A program made the position numbers and the translations under genes. 64,000 nucleotides of DNA from Triglochin maritima. Its lineage: Eukaryota; Streptophyta; Magnoliopsida; Alismatales; Juncaginaceae. Below, piece after piece: positions 1-12,354 of the stretch; position 1 is the first letter of the stretch; every line of letters begins with the position of its first letter. The notes under the pieces were generated by a model that was not told where the DNA came from, searched no databases, and saw nothing but the letters and a program-made list of their open reading frames with translations. The stretch lies in the NCBI GenBank assembly GCA_963682175.1, contig OY821786.1, positions 36,573,501 through 36,637,500 of the forward strand, written 5' to 3'.

Positions 1-2851
1 TCTCCTCTCTCTAGCCTTAATCACGTTTTCAACAACAACAATGAAGTAACTTTAATTCCAACTAGATAGAGTGGTATAGAAATTAATGGAATTCTTTCGA
101 TTTCACTACGTGCATTTTCTTTCTTTCTTTCTTTTTTCAACATTAATTTTAGGACAGACAATCACAAACATCGAAATTAACTCTATGTCATTTGAAAGTA
201 ATTATTAATTTAATGTCATAGAAAAATCAAAATATTTGTCCTAATGTCATTAATCTTTTTTCTAGTATCATTCTATAAGCAAACCGTTAACTTCTCCATT
301 AATGTCTGTTAAGTATATTTATATTTAATGAAAATTTTACAAAATCACCCCAAATAAACTCAGAATTCATAAAATTCATTATATGTGTTATAAAAATTAC
401 AAACAAATACTTAAATTATTTATCTACACTTTCTCTCATCTCTATCTTTCATCTCTCGTCTCTTCTTTTTTTCATTACTAAACTAATAAAATTCAGTGAT
501 TATTATATTTTCAACATACAAAATAATTAATTATTTTTTATAAAAAATACTTTCTCTAATAAATATTTGTTTTTTATATAAAATATTTTTTTCCAAAATA
601 TTTAATGCCCACTAATCAACGCCACATGCAACCTGTCTGCCTCACCAGGACGATTTCATATTTTCATGGATCCTTTTCCAGACAACCAAAGAGTAAAAGT
701 TTAGTAGAGCACTAAATTAGTATTTCATATATTGATCCATTTACGGTGCAAATCGTACTTGGATTAGGGTTTAATTTAATACCCAGAACTTTCTCCTTCT
801 TTTGTAACCTTATTACAACATAATGAATTAGATTTAGAGAGACGGTCGTGGTCGTGGTTTTTCCTGCAAGAATTTCCACGTAAAATTGTTTTGTGTTGTG
901 ACGTGTTTTTCTTCAATTGTCTCCTACAGGACAAAATCCCAACACTACCTACACAATCACAGGCTGTATAAAGTAAGAGAGTTTACAATTTGACTCAGTA
1001 TTGTTTGGATCTACATCAAACATGATAAGATAACATATACATACAAGTTGTGAACATAGATGGATGAAGTAGATGCATTATGAAATCTTCACATAGAGAT
1101 AACCATGTAAACAGGTTGACTCTACTAAGGTTTCACCTAAAATAGAATTGCATGGTAAAGTTTGTACATTAGTATCGTACACGCCTACACGGTATATTTA
1201 CGCCACACGCCTAATCTTTGTAACAAGTACGTGTTAATGTGAAACAAACCTGTTGATGGTAAATAAATTATACATAACATACACATGTTTTCGTGTGTGT
1301 GTGTATATAAGTATTAAAACGAGGATGTGGGAGAAAGGTTTTTTATTGTATTGTTTGTGTATATTGTCCTGAATCTTGATTACAATGGGTTTATATATAC
1401 ATTCGATCTGGGTGACCGTTTGATCTTTAATGCTGCATCATTGGGTGAAGATGCGATCTTTGGGAAGGGATGTGTCTACTGGTGAGGAGGTGCTTTGCTT
1501 GGAGAGAAGGTGAGTCGCCTGATATTCTTCAACAATAAGAGTCGTATCTTACTGTCTCGTGTCTATGTTAGAAAAACTAAAAAGGGAGTGGTAGTTAAAA
1601 CAACACATCAATGTCAACCTCAAATCAACATTCCTTCCAGAAAAAACACGTTGTTCAATGCGTAACTGACAACAATAATTAGGAAACAAATCGACAAATC
1701 TAGGCAAATAGTTCGATATGGAAATCTAGTGCAAGATGATAAGTTGACAGCAACTGATCAAGAACCAACAATTTCAAGCACACCTGTAGTGCACATCAAA
1801 ATAAAGTTGTCCATCTCTAACTTCAGTAATTATAGTAACCTTGGCTAAACGTGCAAAGAGAAAACAAGCAAGAACCAACAAGAATCTATTGACCATTGCT
1901 TTCCTTTTGCTTCAGTGAACGGTTGAGGTGTACTGCAATTCCGCAATCCCTCCAGGGGTTATCTTAAGATCTCAAAATCATCAAAATTGAGGATTGTATG
2001 GTCTGTCATGATGCTATACAATCTTGGCAAAACCATGAGCAGCCCTGACCTAATTCCACTAAGATGAAAATAATAGATAATTATTATCGTCTTAGTCTAG
2101 TTCATGTATTAAAAAAAACTATTATCCAGGGTTTTGTCAATGACCTCTAGTTCGCTACTGTAGTGAGATCATTAATGGATGAGCTCAATTGGGTAAACAT
2201 TTTTAAGTTTTAACTGCTACTGAGCATGTCTGTTGTTGCATCACTGATTTTACTCTAGGCCATTTCACTAATGTTACAGTATTGCTGATATAAGCACTTA
2301 CAGTGGGCATTTAGCACTGAAGCATTCGAGTACATGATGTATCGATGTCTCATCTACAGATAACATTATATAAGAAACTTAGGAGCAAGCAAATTTTAAG
2401 GGGGAGGAATCCGAAAGATCGCCTAATGACAAAATCATATAGAATTATAAGTTGTAACTCTTAATAATTTCTTAGGCCACCTAAGGGAAGCACACAAGTA
2501 AAATAAAGTTGTCAAAATTCATATCGGACATAAACTGGCTAAACCCAATTAAATTATAGATTAGCCTCTGAAATCACAAGGTTTTAGTAGACATGTGCAC
2601 ACATGAAAACTTCCTATCAAAGTCATCAAACTCAGTTAATCACTTAGTCTGCCATCTATTTGGAATCCAAGTACTTAGATGGTGGCAGATTGTAGAAACA
2701 ACTTTCTTACAGTGCATCACCAATTCTTCAATTAAACAAACTAATATTATAGCTCCAGAAAACACATAAGTGACTGCCCAACCTGGGTGACATGTTTGTC
2801 ACTTTAAAGATCACCAGACAAGTAATGAATATGAAACTGTGTACCAACTCA
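1..2851. other. Intergenic, no gene recognised
   Basis: AT-rich sequence on both strands with only short chance reading frames. I found no recognisable protein motif, RNA gene or clean terminal repeat. The part next to position 2850 may be the 3' untranslated region of the minus-strand PEPCK-like gene. Confidence 0.5.
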
Positions 2852-5800
2852 TCAGAAGGAAAATTCCTTGGGTAGATCTTGAAATTTATATGACAAAAAG
2901 GTGTTGAATTTTCCTTTAAGATCTGCAACTGCGCAAGCATCATGGAACATAAATAAATACTACTAAGTTCGAAAATTTAAAAAAAATGCCATTTCAATGT
3001 TACCTTTAGGAATCCAAATGAAGCTTCTGGTATTCTCCTAGATGCTGCAGATTCAATGACAGATATAAAATCTTTTCCTGCAGGAAAGCAGAGCAAAAGG
3101 TCAGCAATGAAATCTAGATTTGTTATTAAAGACATTAAAATCTGTGACTATAGATTGTCATTCTCTTACCTTCTATATGCTTTCTTCCAGCACTAACATT
3201 TAAAAGAAAGGATGGAATTTCATTTTTCTTTAGCTGTGAATGAACAAAACACAACTTAATTTTAAAAGGGAAGGTCAGATGTGCGAAAAGTCAGAACACC
3301 ACAATTAAGAGCACACCAAGTAGATTGTAGGCATACGTGTGATTGTAAGGCTCTGGCAAGCTGCATTGCAGGGATAGGTGAAGGAGCTTCGCAGTAGGTG
3401 GGAACAAACTTCCCATCCTGGTAGCCTGTTAGAAAATGATATGCTGCCTGGCCTGAAGAGAGCTTTGACAAAGAAGGCAGGACACCAGAGCTGCAAATAA
3501 ATAATGTAATGAAGACCTCTTTTTCAAGTGAACATACTCTTAAAATAAAGAAAAAAAAGTAAACATAATCTTCAACGTCGGCATAATCATTAAGTTAACA
3601 TGTAATCACCATCGGTGCATTACCTATCACTAGAAGCTAATACCACTAAATTGGGTTTTTTCAGCACAATCGGTTGAAAATCTTTTACCAGAAAGATAGG
3701 TGCAACACCATCAGATGACAACACTACACCAGGATCCTTAGATACCAATTTATCATGGATCTCTGAGCATTTCAAGATGGTATCTTCTGAAGCAAATAAT
3801 AAAACGAAGGAGTCTCCAAGTACAAGAATTCTACAACATACAAAAATTTCAACATCAGTGAGGGTATACATTGTGGGCACATAAATCTCTTTGGGAGCTT
3901 TATAGTTTATACCTGGCAGAAACAGGAATACCACCTCTTGCAGCCAGTACTGGAGCAGCCAGAGCTCTAAGAGCATCTTTTACACTGTTCACACCAGCAT
4001 AAGCTCTACCGCAGAGGATAAGGGAAGAATGCTCAATGTCAACTGCTACAAATCCATTACACCCCTGCTGCTTCAGGCCAATGTTATCGCCTCCACTGCA
4101 AACAACCCATATTCAGACTATATTTATATCAATAACACGCTTTTTTGCATGCGACTGAAATGATGCGAACTTATGATGGACTGTCACTCTAACATATATG
4201 ACAATTGACAATCTGTGACATTGTTTGCGAACATGATAATTAGTTTCATGCTTCTAAATACATATTAGAGTTGAAATTTGGTGTTCACACTAAATGCAAA
4301 AATGATGTTACAGTGTTCTCTACAGTTGAGATAACATGTAACAAGATATTTAAAATAGCAATGTTACAGAAGCATTGTGAAACATATATCACCTAAAGGA
4401 TGTGCTGATGTACGTAGTCAGAGGGCACGGATCATGGGAAATAGCCCGAGCAGATGTTTTCCAGATGACATCTGAAAGTGATGATACAGCAGATGGACTA
4501 TCACTTATAATGCGAACTTTTGCATTACAATGTGAAGACGACCCAATAGCTCCATCTTGTACAAATATTTTTGGTTCAGAAGAAAGGTGAGAAGTAACCT
4601 GAAATATTGAAAAAACGGGGTTACTGAAGTACTAGTTCTGATTTTAGGGTGCCATACAAAGGAATACATTTAAGATGGCTATGTAGTGTACTGCTTAATT
4701 TACCAATAGCAACCATCAAAAGTCTAAACTGATTTGAAGGATGATTGTGCACGTAAGTTTCCTTAATATTATGGTTAAATTTTCATTTATGACTTAGACC
4801 ACTTTCATGAGTTTCATTCACATGCGAGAGCACAAACACGTAAAAGTCAACAAATTTCACTTCATATTACTCAAATATAAGCAAATGTCATAGGGGAATT
4901 GCGATAAAATAAAATCATAAAACCTGTTTCAAAAGTTTGCTGAATTGAGCTTTCGAAATTTGAGAAGCACCTCCAATTATATTTCCTCTCGCGTAAACTG
5001 GAAGACCAGATAAACATTCTGTAACAGTTAAACAATGAGTGATATTAGTTGTTTCTGAGGATATGGAAAAAAAACACCAAATAGTACAAAATTACCTACT
5101 GTTTTGGCTCCATTCTGTTGTAGCTCAAGAGGCTTCAAGTTATGAAAAACTTTATCTTTTACTATCACTCCTCTCCCCGCAAGAGCCCAATGAAGCCCAT
5201 GAGGGACACTAGCAAATTTCTTATAGGTTGACAACTTGATAGCACACAGGTGTAAACAGAAATAAGAAAATTTTCCGTTAACTTCTCATTTTCGTTTAAC
5301 ATGTTTCTTCCGGTTTAGTTAGGCAGCTTATAAACCTTGTCATATGATGTAAGCATTAACAACTTCGTTAACATTAAGTACATAACATTGCATCATTTCA
5401 CTGACCTAACTATTCAAATAAAAAGTACATAAACTATAAGAGACTCAAGGGTTGAAATTGCTGAGGTTAGGGAAGTCTAACAGATCCATTAGGAGTTACA
5501 TGGAGTATTCAACATATGCTTTTAAACTAAAGGTAAACTTTTCATTAGATGTAATGCTAGTACAAATATAAAAAGTTTAGTGAAGCATTTCTACCTTGGA
5601 GAAGTTACTCTATGAGCTTCATTTTCTATTGCTGATTGTGAAACAGCAGACTGCAAGAGTTGCAAGACAGAGAAATATTGAGGAAAGAAACTAGATCAAA
5701 CATAGACTTCAAAACCTTGATAACAAAGTCTTATTTTTCCACAGTTTTTTTTACTTCTGAAATTTCTACTAACAAGGATATAAAATCTAAATTTGAACTG

Positions 5801-6546
5801 GTCCAAACTTAAATACTTTCATTTTAGTCCGGTCAAAGTCTTTCTTTTCACCAACACTATCGGTTTGGGATTTGAAAAGCCCATAATCCTAAACCTGCCA
5901 AACCAATTTTCATTTTGACTTCCATTTCTAAGACTACGGCACTGAAGATCTTTTAAGTTCCATTTCAAAAAGCACAACTCTGAATCACTTCAAACACTAA
6001 CAAGCTTTAAAAATAAAGCTTCGCCAGTGCCACAACATTACAACAAATTCCAAAAGGACCACAATTCGCAGTTTAAAACGAAAATAGCAGCAAGAAATTT
6101 GTAATCTAGTTTCTACATAGACTCTTTTTTAACTTCTGAATTTTTCCACTCGACAAGAATATCAAAGCCCTGATAACAAACTTGTATTTCCACATTTTTT
6201 TATAAAATTTGTAAAACTTTCTGTTCAACAAGAATATCCAAACCTTGATGACAAACTTTTATTTCTACATAGATTTGTTTTCTAATTCTCATATTTCCAC
6301 TTGACAACGCAACGATATAAACTCTAACTCCAAATCCGAACTGGTCCAAACTGGACTACATTTATTTCATCATTTTGGTCCGATCAAAATTTTCTTTTCA
6401 CCAGAACCCTAACCTTTACCACACCATTACATGAAATTAAGCTAAAGCAAAAGTAATTCCAAAATTAGGGTTTGGAGGGAACTGACAGGTGTGGATTTGG
6501 AGGAGAAGAGGCGGCGTGATTGAGGATGAATCACACGACGACTCAT
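2852..6546 (-). CDS. PEPCK-like protein (ATP-PEPCK fold), split gene, 10-11 exons
   Basis: I built this model from reading frames joined at GT-AG sites. Coding exons (plus coordinates) are 6487-6546, 5609-5650, 5096-5219, 4924-5018, 4393-4598, 3913-4095, 3624-3830, 3337-3490, 3170-3233 and 3004-3077. All phases match, giving 403 codons, and the start is MSRRVIHPQSRRLFSS, an arginine/serine-rich organelle-type leader. KIFVQDGAIGSSSHCNAKVR resembles the VVDGFxGxDPxYRxKVR segment of ATP-dependent phosphoenolpyruvate carboxykinase, and SKLSSGQAAYHFLTGY resembles its SKLSLAQTMYHFISGY segment. The glycine-rich kinase-1a loop (GLSGTGKTTLS) expected between them is not seen, so catalysis is doubtful. 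A terminal exon lies near 2852-2937. Its conserved-looking frame (DLKGKFNTFLSYKFQDLP, stop at 2852) is one base out of phase with exon 10, so the C-terminus is uncertain. It may be a pseudo-enzyme. Confidence 0.75.
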
Positions 6547-7565
6547 TCCAGTAGGAATCGATTCGATTACAATAGTTTTCTATTACAAAGTTATAATTTA
6601 TTTCTCGTTGAAATTGACTTGGACAAATTAAGTTACTTTATACTTGCAACCTCGAGTTTAATTTGGACTCCATGTTAGAACTTGTAATATTACAAGTGTC
6701 AAATTCTGAGATGACGTCGAATTCAATTTGAAATTCAAACTAACAATGCATTCTACTAGGTGTGTGTGAAAAATTGTGAGTGTTAAAAGTCGGTGTTGTA
6801 ACTACTCATTTTCGACGTCTTCACGTACTAGAAAGTAAGACCCGCCGCGACGCCGCCACAAGGTTTCACCAAGTGATGACAACGGGTTACTTATCCAAGA
6901 GAGGTTTAAAATGAAAATTATTTTTAAAAAAAATATTATTTCGAAAAAAAAAGTATTTACCTTAACCTCCTATGAGTCTCTCTCTGACCCGCAGCTATTA
7001 CAACGCAACTAACGACACAATAAACATTTGCTGGTTTCGACAATAACTCCACACGCATTCGTTAATACTTGTTTCAGATACTTTTATTATTCGGTGCGCT
7101 CCTTATTCATTAGGCCAAATCTTAATTGTTTAGGCAATCCTTACTCAGACTTAAGTTATCAAAATCTAAATCCATCTAAATTTGGTAGTTGAGGTTCAGA
7201 ACATTTATTCACCCACCAAATAAGGTTCAAGATATACAAAACAGTAGTAATCACCAAATCATGTTGTCTTAAATTCACTTTATCTTAAAGGTTACTAATA
7301 CAAGAATATACAGAACACATCAAAAATTCAGAAACTTACCGTTCATCTTCCAAACCACGAAATCGTCATCCCATATCAATCTCCAACTAAATATGACTCA
7401 CATACATATTGAGATCCGCCTATCCTCAAAGTTTCGAGCATAATTATTACTAAATCCCACCACAACAAAAATCAAATTGAAAAAAAACACACACATATAT
7501 ATATGAATCCACATGCTCACAAAGATCAACAAAATTAAAAAATTAACAAAATCACAAATCAATTA
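6547..7565. other. Intergenic between two minus-strand genes
   Basis: This holds the presumed promoter and 5' untranslated region of the PEPCK-like gene on its left side and the 3' flank of the TPX2-like gene on its right. I saw no other gene or repeat. Confidence 0.5.
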
Positions 7566-7566
7566 A

Positions 7567-7687
7567 AACACAAGAGTCTCTTGTTGTTGATGCATTTCAA
7601 CAGAACTTCTCATTCCTTTATTCTTCCCTTCCTTCAAACCTCTCTTCATCTTGTTGAAATCTTGTTGATGTTCTTCTAGATACTGCG
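7567..7687 (-). other. Exon-like open segment downstream of TPX2-like gene
   Basis: It follows the acceptor TGCGCGCAG and stays open for about 40 codons to a TAA in one frame (YLEEHQQDFNKMKRGLKEG start). In the phase set by the upstream donor it reads VSRRTSTRF, somewhat like the basic tails of WVD2-like proteins. It is either a 3' untranslated exon or the true C-terminus beyond a nonsense change. Confidence 0.4.
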
Positions 7688-7813
7688 CGCATGAAACATA
7701 TATATACACATGCATGCAAATTACACAATTAACTAAAGTTGTACGAACAAACTAATTAATTTGGAAATGTCATATGTGGATGTAACAAAGTTTGGGATGT
7801 ATAAATACATACC

Positions 7814-8986
7814 TCAATCTCCTTTGTGTTCTTTGTGATCTCTTTGATGGTAAAAGATTGGCAGTGGTAATGCTTTGAAGTTGTAGCTTTTCCATTTGTT
7901 CTTAGACTTCATGTCCTTTTGTGCCTCATTCTATTGTACTCAAGGTCATGTATAACAGAAATTATATTTGAAAATGTCAGGAATATCGGGAGTTGAAATG
8001 AATATAAGAAAATATCATTAGAAAAAGAAGGTCAAGATCGAGTTGATCTAGATATCAATGCTTCATGCTTACAGATCGTTTATTTTCTCCAGATTCTATG
8101 CATTGACCTTTAGCACTCTGCATACAACAATTAAATTTAACAATAAAACCATCAATCAATTAATATCTGATCAAATCTTTATATTTAGTTCCATATCCTT
8201 ATCAACAAAAGCAAATGAACATATCAGTTACCTCTTTCAACTTTGCTGCACAATCTTTACACATATACCCGATATATCTCACTCCTGAAGCCTTCTCCAA
8301 CCGGAGCGATTGCGCGCGAGTCGACCTCCATTGGATCGTCTGTGGAGCCCTTGGATTGCAGTTCTTCTTGCAATCTCGATCGCGACTAGTTGAATTCTTT
8401 GCAGTAGCTTTCTCTAATTGATATTGAGCATCTTCATGATCACTGTGACATTAAGAAAAACACAATTTACCATTGCCTATCTCACAGTAAATAAGAAGTG
8501 CAGACAATAATATAATTGAATCATGTAAATATATATAGTTCATTATATGTGTAACAAAGTTATGTGTTGACCACATTTTTCAGCATAATGATCTACATTG
8601 AAGAGTTATTTTTATTGATCATGATTTCATAATTAAGAGGGTTTCTGATCGAGCAAATGTTACAATACAACAACTTACATCGGTCTGAGGAGTGATACAA
8701 TTGGCTTGACCAGACGCTCATCGGTGCACCTTCTCCTTGCCAATCTTTTTTCGGTCTCAAAGACGAAAGGGTGGGGGACAGTGTGCCTTCCCTTATAAGT
8801 GTTAGCTTTCGCCTTTTTCGTCGCGAAACGAGTGTCAATTAATCCATTAGACATTCGTTTGCACTTCTCAGCGTCCAACGGCTGATTATGATCTTGCCCA
8901 AATGAATTGGAAGTTTGTACCTTGATGACTTCTGCTTGCGCTCCATCGATTTCCTTGTGAATCTCTTCTTCTTCTTCTTCTTCCAT
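7814..8986 (-). CDS. TPX2-domain, WVD2-like microtubule-associated protein
   Basis: Four coding exons join in phase at GT-AG sites: 8679-8986, 8232-8442, 8073-8117 and 7814-7930, giving 226 residues. The start is an acidic run (MEEEEEEEIHKE). HTVPHPFVFETEKRLARRR near residue 70 is the WVD2-like TVPQPFALATEKR signature. YMCKDCAAKLKE matches the FRCDERAEKRKE start of the TPX2 domain, and SYNFKALPLPIFYH matches its SLTFKAxPMPSFY end. Proteins of this family bind cortical microtubules and guide anisotropic cell growth. The basic segment between the two TPX2 halves is short and diverged. The stop codon TGA lies one base before a good donor (GTATGT). A further exon-like open segment at about 7567-7687 follows an acceptor, so the stop may be premature, or that segment may be a 3' untranslated exon. 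Family assignment is good; functionality is less sure. Confidence 0.78.
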
Positions 8987-10325
8987 TCGTCGCTTCCAAT
9001 CGTATCAACTCATCTGACCCACACAAAAAAACTTGTTACATCAAACTAATCATCGAGAATATTTTCGATAAAAAAAAGAAGTGTAAAAACTAAAAAATTA
9101 TAGTTAGAAATCACAAACCTTGGGAATTAATTTGGTTTTCTTGTTCTTGCTCTAAGAGAGAGAGAGAGAGAGAGGTCAGAATGAGAATGGGATTAGCTAG
9201 ATTGTGTTAGGTGTGGATGCACGTCTGGATTAATCTAATACTTGTGTCAACTTCTACAAGCTGGAGGGGTACAATGAAATAACATAATAATGGTGTTATT
9301 ATGTCATGGTTGAGTCATTTATCATTTTCAATTGGTAGCCAATTCCAAAGAGGACAAGAGTCTGATTTTGATTTGTTTGTTATCTTCGATAGATTTATTT
9401 GATTTTATGTGGAATGGATTGGATTGGGTTTGTCTAGTTGCTGCAACCAAATATAGAAATTAGAGTAGATGGTGCGGGTAGTACGTTGCTTAATTAGGAC
9501 ATTTGATCTCTTGTTAGTAGAAGTCAAAGGTGTTTTAAAGTCTTATAAGAATGATGTTTTGTTCGTCAAAACACACTAATTCTTGGCTTTGACTACTTTT
9601 TAGCTCTGATGTTATTCCGAAAGATGTGTTGAATAGTGAGTCTGCTTAATGTTAGTTACAATCTTTACCAAAAGAAAAGGTTAGTTAAAATTAAAGTATA
9701 GAACCGTAGAGAATGCCGTTCTCTTAATTTGTGTTATGCATGAAAATGTGGTATGCACTTTGGTATTTCCATTCCAATAACAAGACGTGACTAATGGTAG
9801 TTATTTTACTTCTGATGAGACGTAAGTTCACATTTTCATAATTACTCCAACATGCAACATATATAACTCCAACATGGTAGTCATGAATTTTGTTAGATAA
9901 GGTTAACGGCAATTGACTGTTTGTTTGTAACTTGACTTTAGTTTGGAATGTAATTCATAGTTCAAACCCTTTTATCTAAATATGGAATTGATATCGTCTA
10001 TTATATTTGTATCATATTTATATAACAAATACAAATACTGATATGATTATTTTCGATTTTTCTAATACATAATCATAAACTTATGCATACAACAATCGAA
10101 TATGTATCAGATATAATATTTTTAACTTAACAATTTATGAATCTTAAAATCAAGAATTGAGATACAAATACAAACCAAATATTATCTTATATACTCTTAT
10201 TTATATACATCTAAATGGATTCTACGTTTATATATGTCGATCCCAGCGGGTTATTACTTAAAAGTCAATTACTCTCCAAATCCATCTCTCTCGTCCCTTC
10301 TTTTCTTACGCCGTTCCAAATCCTA
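8987..10325. other. Intergenic, with GA microsatellite
   Basis: Contains a (GA)n run at about 9151-9172 that sits in the presumed 5' leader of the minus-strand TPX2-like gene. The rest is AT-rich with no recognised gene. The right end is the promoter region of the first mTERF gene. Confidence 0.5.
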
Positions 10326-10350
10326 AACCCCAAAACCCTAACCCTAATCC
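10326..10350 (+). promoter_or_regulatory. Telo-box-like repeats upstream of mTERF gene 1
   Basis: Tandem AAACCCTA/ACCCTAA units lie about 100 bases before the ATG at 10452. Telo-boxes are known in promoters of plant genes for translation and organelle biogenesis. The same motif recurs before the other mTERF copies. Confidence 0.5.
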
Positions 10351-10451
10351 TAAGCTCTAGACGTCAGAATACGATCACCGGAAGAAGAAATCTCCAATCC
10401 ATCCTACTTCTTTCGGTAAGTATTCTATCTCTCCCTGTACTATAAGTACAA

Positions 10452-11567
10452 ATGCTTTCTTTCATCTCCAAATTCGGTAGCCGTAGAAACCAAACCCTAA
10501 CTTTTCCACTCCAATTCAACCCCAAAACCACTTTTCCGCCTCAAAATCCATTTCTTATCCGACCCATCTCGTCAAAATCCCACCTTTCGACCCCCCAAAG
10601 CGACAATTCGGTGCTCAAAATCCTCAAAGAGTACGGTCTCACCGACTCTAACATCGTGAAGGCTGTGGGGCGGATGCCGGCGTTGGTTTCTTTCCACCCG
10701 GATCAGAATTTGAGGCCCAAGATGGAATTTTTGCAGCAGAAGGTCGGTTTAAGCGGCACCTCGCTTGCCAAATTGGTTGTCTTGTACCCCTGGTTCCTCC
10801 TCTCAAGCCTCGAGAATGCGATGGTTCCGTCTTTGGAGATTCTCACAGGGTTCTTGAACTCGAAGGAGGATGTTTTATCCGCCCTCAAGCGTAGCCCCTC
10901 ATTGCTCTCGCTTTACAATGCAAAATGTGTTTCTACCAATATGAAGTTTCTTAAGTCTCAGGGCGTTCCAGAATTGATTGCTTGTAAGCTCTTGATCAAG
11001 CAACCACGATCACTAATGGCGGATCCCGTGCAATTTACGGAGGTGGTCGAAGATCTTAAGTCGTCCGGTGTGAGAGTGTCTAGTTTGATGTTCATCTACG
11101 CTCTTCAAGTGAAGGTCACAATGACCGCCGCGAAATGGGACAAAAAGGTTGTGGTTTACAGGGAGTTTGGGTGGTTGGATTCAGAGATTCAGTTGGCTTT
11201 CAAGAAGTGGCCGTATGTGCTTGCTTTGTCTACCGAGAAGATCAAGAAGAATTTGGATTTCACCATGAACAAGCTTAAGATGAATCCGAGTTTGTTATCT
11301 AGGTATCCTATTTTGCTCACTTCTAGTTTGGAGAAGAGACTCATCCCAAGGTGTGCCGTGTTGGGACTTTTAATTTCTAATGGTGTTGTGGATAAGGAAA
11401 TGAACATCGCTCCAGCATTGACGAAAAGTACTGAAATGTTTGAGAGAGACTATGTTAGCAAGTATAAGGAGGTTTTGCCTGCTGTTTTGAAGGCTCATGA
11501 AGGGAAGATGGAATTTGTAGGTTTTGAAAGTGTCGAAATTGTCAATGCCAAGAAGAAAGGCAAGTGA
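10452..11567 (+). CDS. mTERF family protein, copy 1 (371 aa)
   Basis: Intact intronless gene of 371 codons. Mitochondrial transcription termination factor (mTERF) family proteins are nuclear-encoded, go to mitochondria or plastids, and bind organelle nucleic acid through stacked helical mTERF motifs. The first 45 residues (MLSFISKFGSRRNQ...) are rich in R, S, P and F with no acidic residues, as in a transit peptide. The conserved motif prolines are at residues 76 (RMPALVSF), 113 (LYPWFLLS), 149, 185, 254 (KWPYVLAL) and 286 (RYPILL), about one motif per 32-37 residues with one double step. Length is typical of the family. The first ~67 codons are almost base-identical to the minus-strand copy at 27698-28813, although the rest differs considerably. 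A donor-like GGTAAGT lies about 40 bases before the ATG. Confidence 0.93.
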   Translation: MLSFISKFGSRRNQTLTFPLQFNPKTTFPPQNPFLIRPISSKSHLSTPQSDNSVLKILKEYGLTDSNIVKAVGRMPALVSFHPDQNLRPKMEFLQQKVGLSGTSLAKLVVLYPWFLLSSLENAMVPSLEILTGFLNSKEDVLSALKRSPSLLSLYNAKCVSTNMKFLKSQGVPELIACKLLIKQPRSLMADPVQFTEVVEDLKSSGVRVSSLMFIYALQVKVTMTAAKWDKKVVVYREFGWLDSEIQLAFKKWPYVLALSTEKIKKNLDFTMNKLKMNPSLLSRYPILLTSSLEKRLIPRCAVLGLLISNGVVDKEMNIAPALTKSTEMFERDYVSKYKEVLPAVLKAHEGKMEFVGFESVEIVNAKKKGK

Positions 11568-12354
11568 GATTATTGTTTTCTGTTGCTCTAGTGATCAAGT
11601 CGCCGACTGCATCCATCGTGATACAAACCTATGACTACGAGGGTGCATTAGAGACCGACAAGTTAACTTTTCTATTGAGGATGGAAGGCTTTTCTACATT
11701 TCTGGCTCTTTGAAGCCTTGATTTTTCTGTTGAGAATTAGTAGGAGCCATTTTTAAATATCTGTAGGTTAATAACTGACATTCGTCTTCAGTGTAAGTAA
11801 TCGATGTTGATTTCTGTTCTTTGTGAGTGGATGTATTAAATGTTTCTTAGAAGATGTGATGTACATAGACATAATTTATGTTCTATAGTCCAGGTACTTG
11901 AGATATCTGCAGGTGAAATGAAATGAATGATATGTTCTCTTATGTTTTAACTCATACTATCATAGTCAGCCCGAACAAGTAGCCTTATTTTGGAATGTTT
12001 ATCAAGTAATTTTCAAGTAAATTGTCAGAATATTATATGGTCTGATGCATCATAAGACTTTAAACTATATTGGTTGCGTAGGAAACCCTACTAATGGTTT
12101 GAATAACAAATTAAGCAATGTGTAACAGTGGCTTATTCTTAAGCCACTTTAGAAGTTTAACCTTTTGAGCTCTTTACAACTTTTTTGATATATTGATGGG
12201 AATATTTAGGAGGCTATTATTCGTCGTCGGAAAATTACTTAAATCATCTTAAAAATTACTTTTTGCACGTAACAAATCAATTAATACTTATTTCGTCCCG
12301 TGTCTTTAAATAAGGTTTTTGACTCAGTTTTACTCACATTACTAGGACCAACAC
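11568..12354. other. 3' flank of mTERF gene 1
   Basis: Presumed 3' untranslated region and spacer. Nothing else is recognised before the GC-rich arm of the MULE-type relic. Confidence 0.5.

Noticed and set aside
8058..8421. Plus-strand frames of 68-76 codons
   Set aside because: They lie antisense to exons 2 and 3 of the TPX2-like gene and have no motif.
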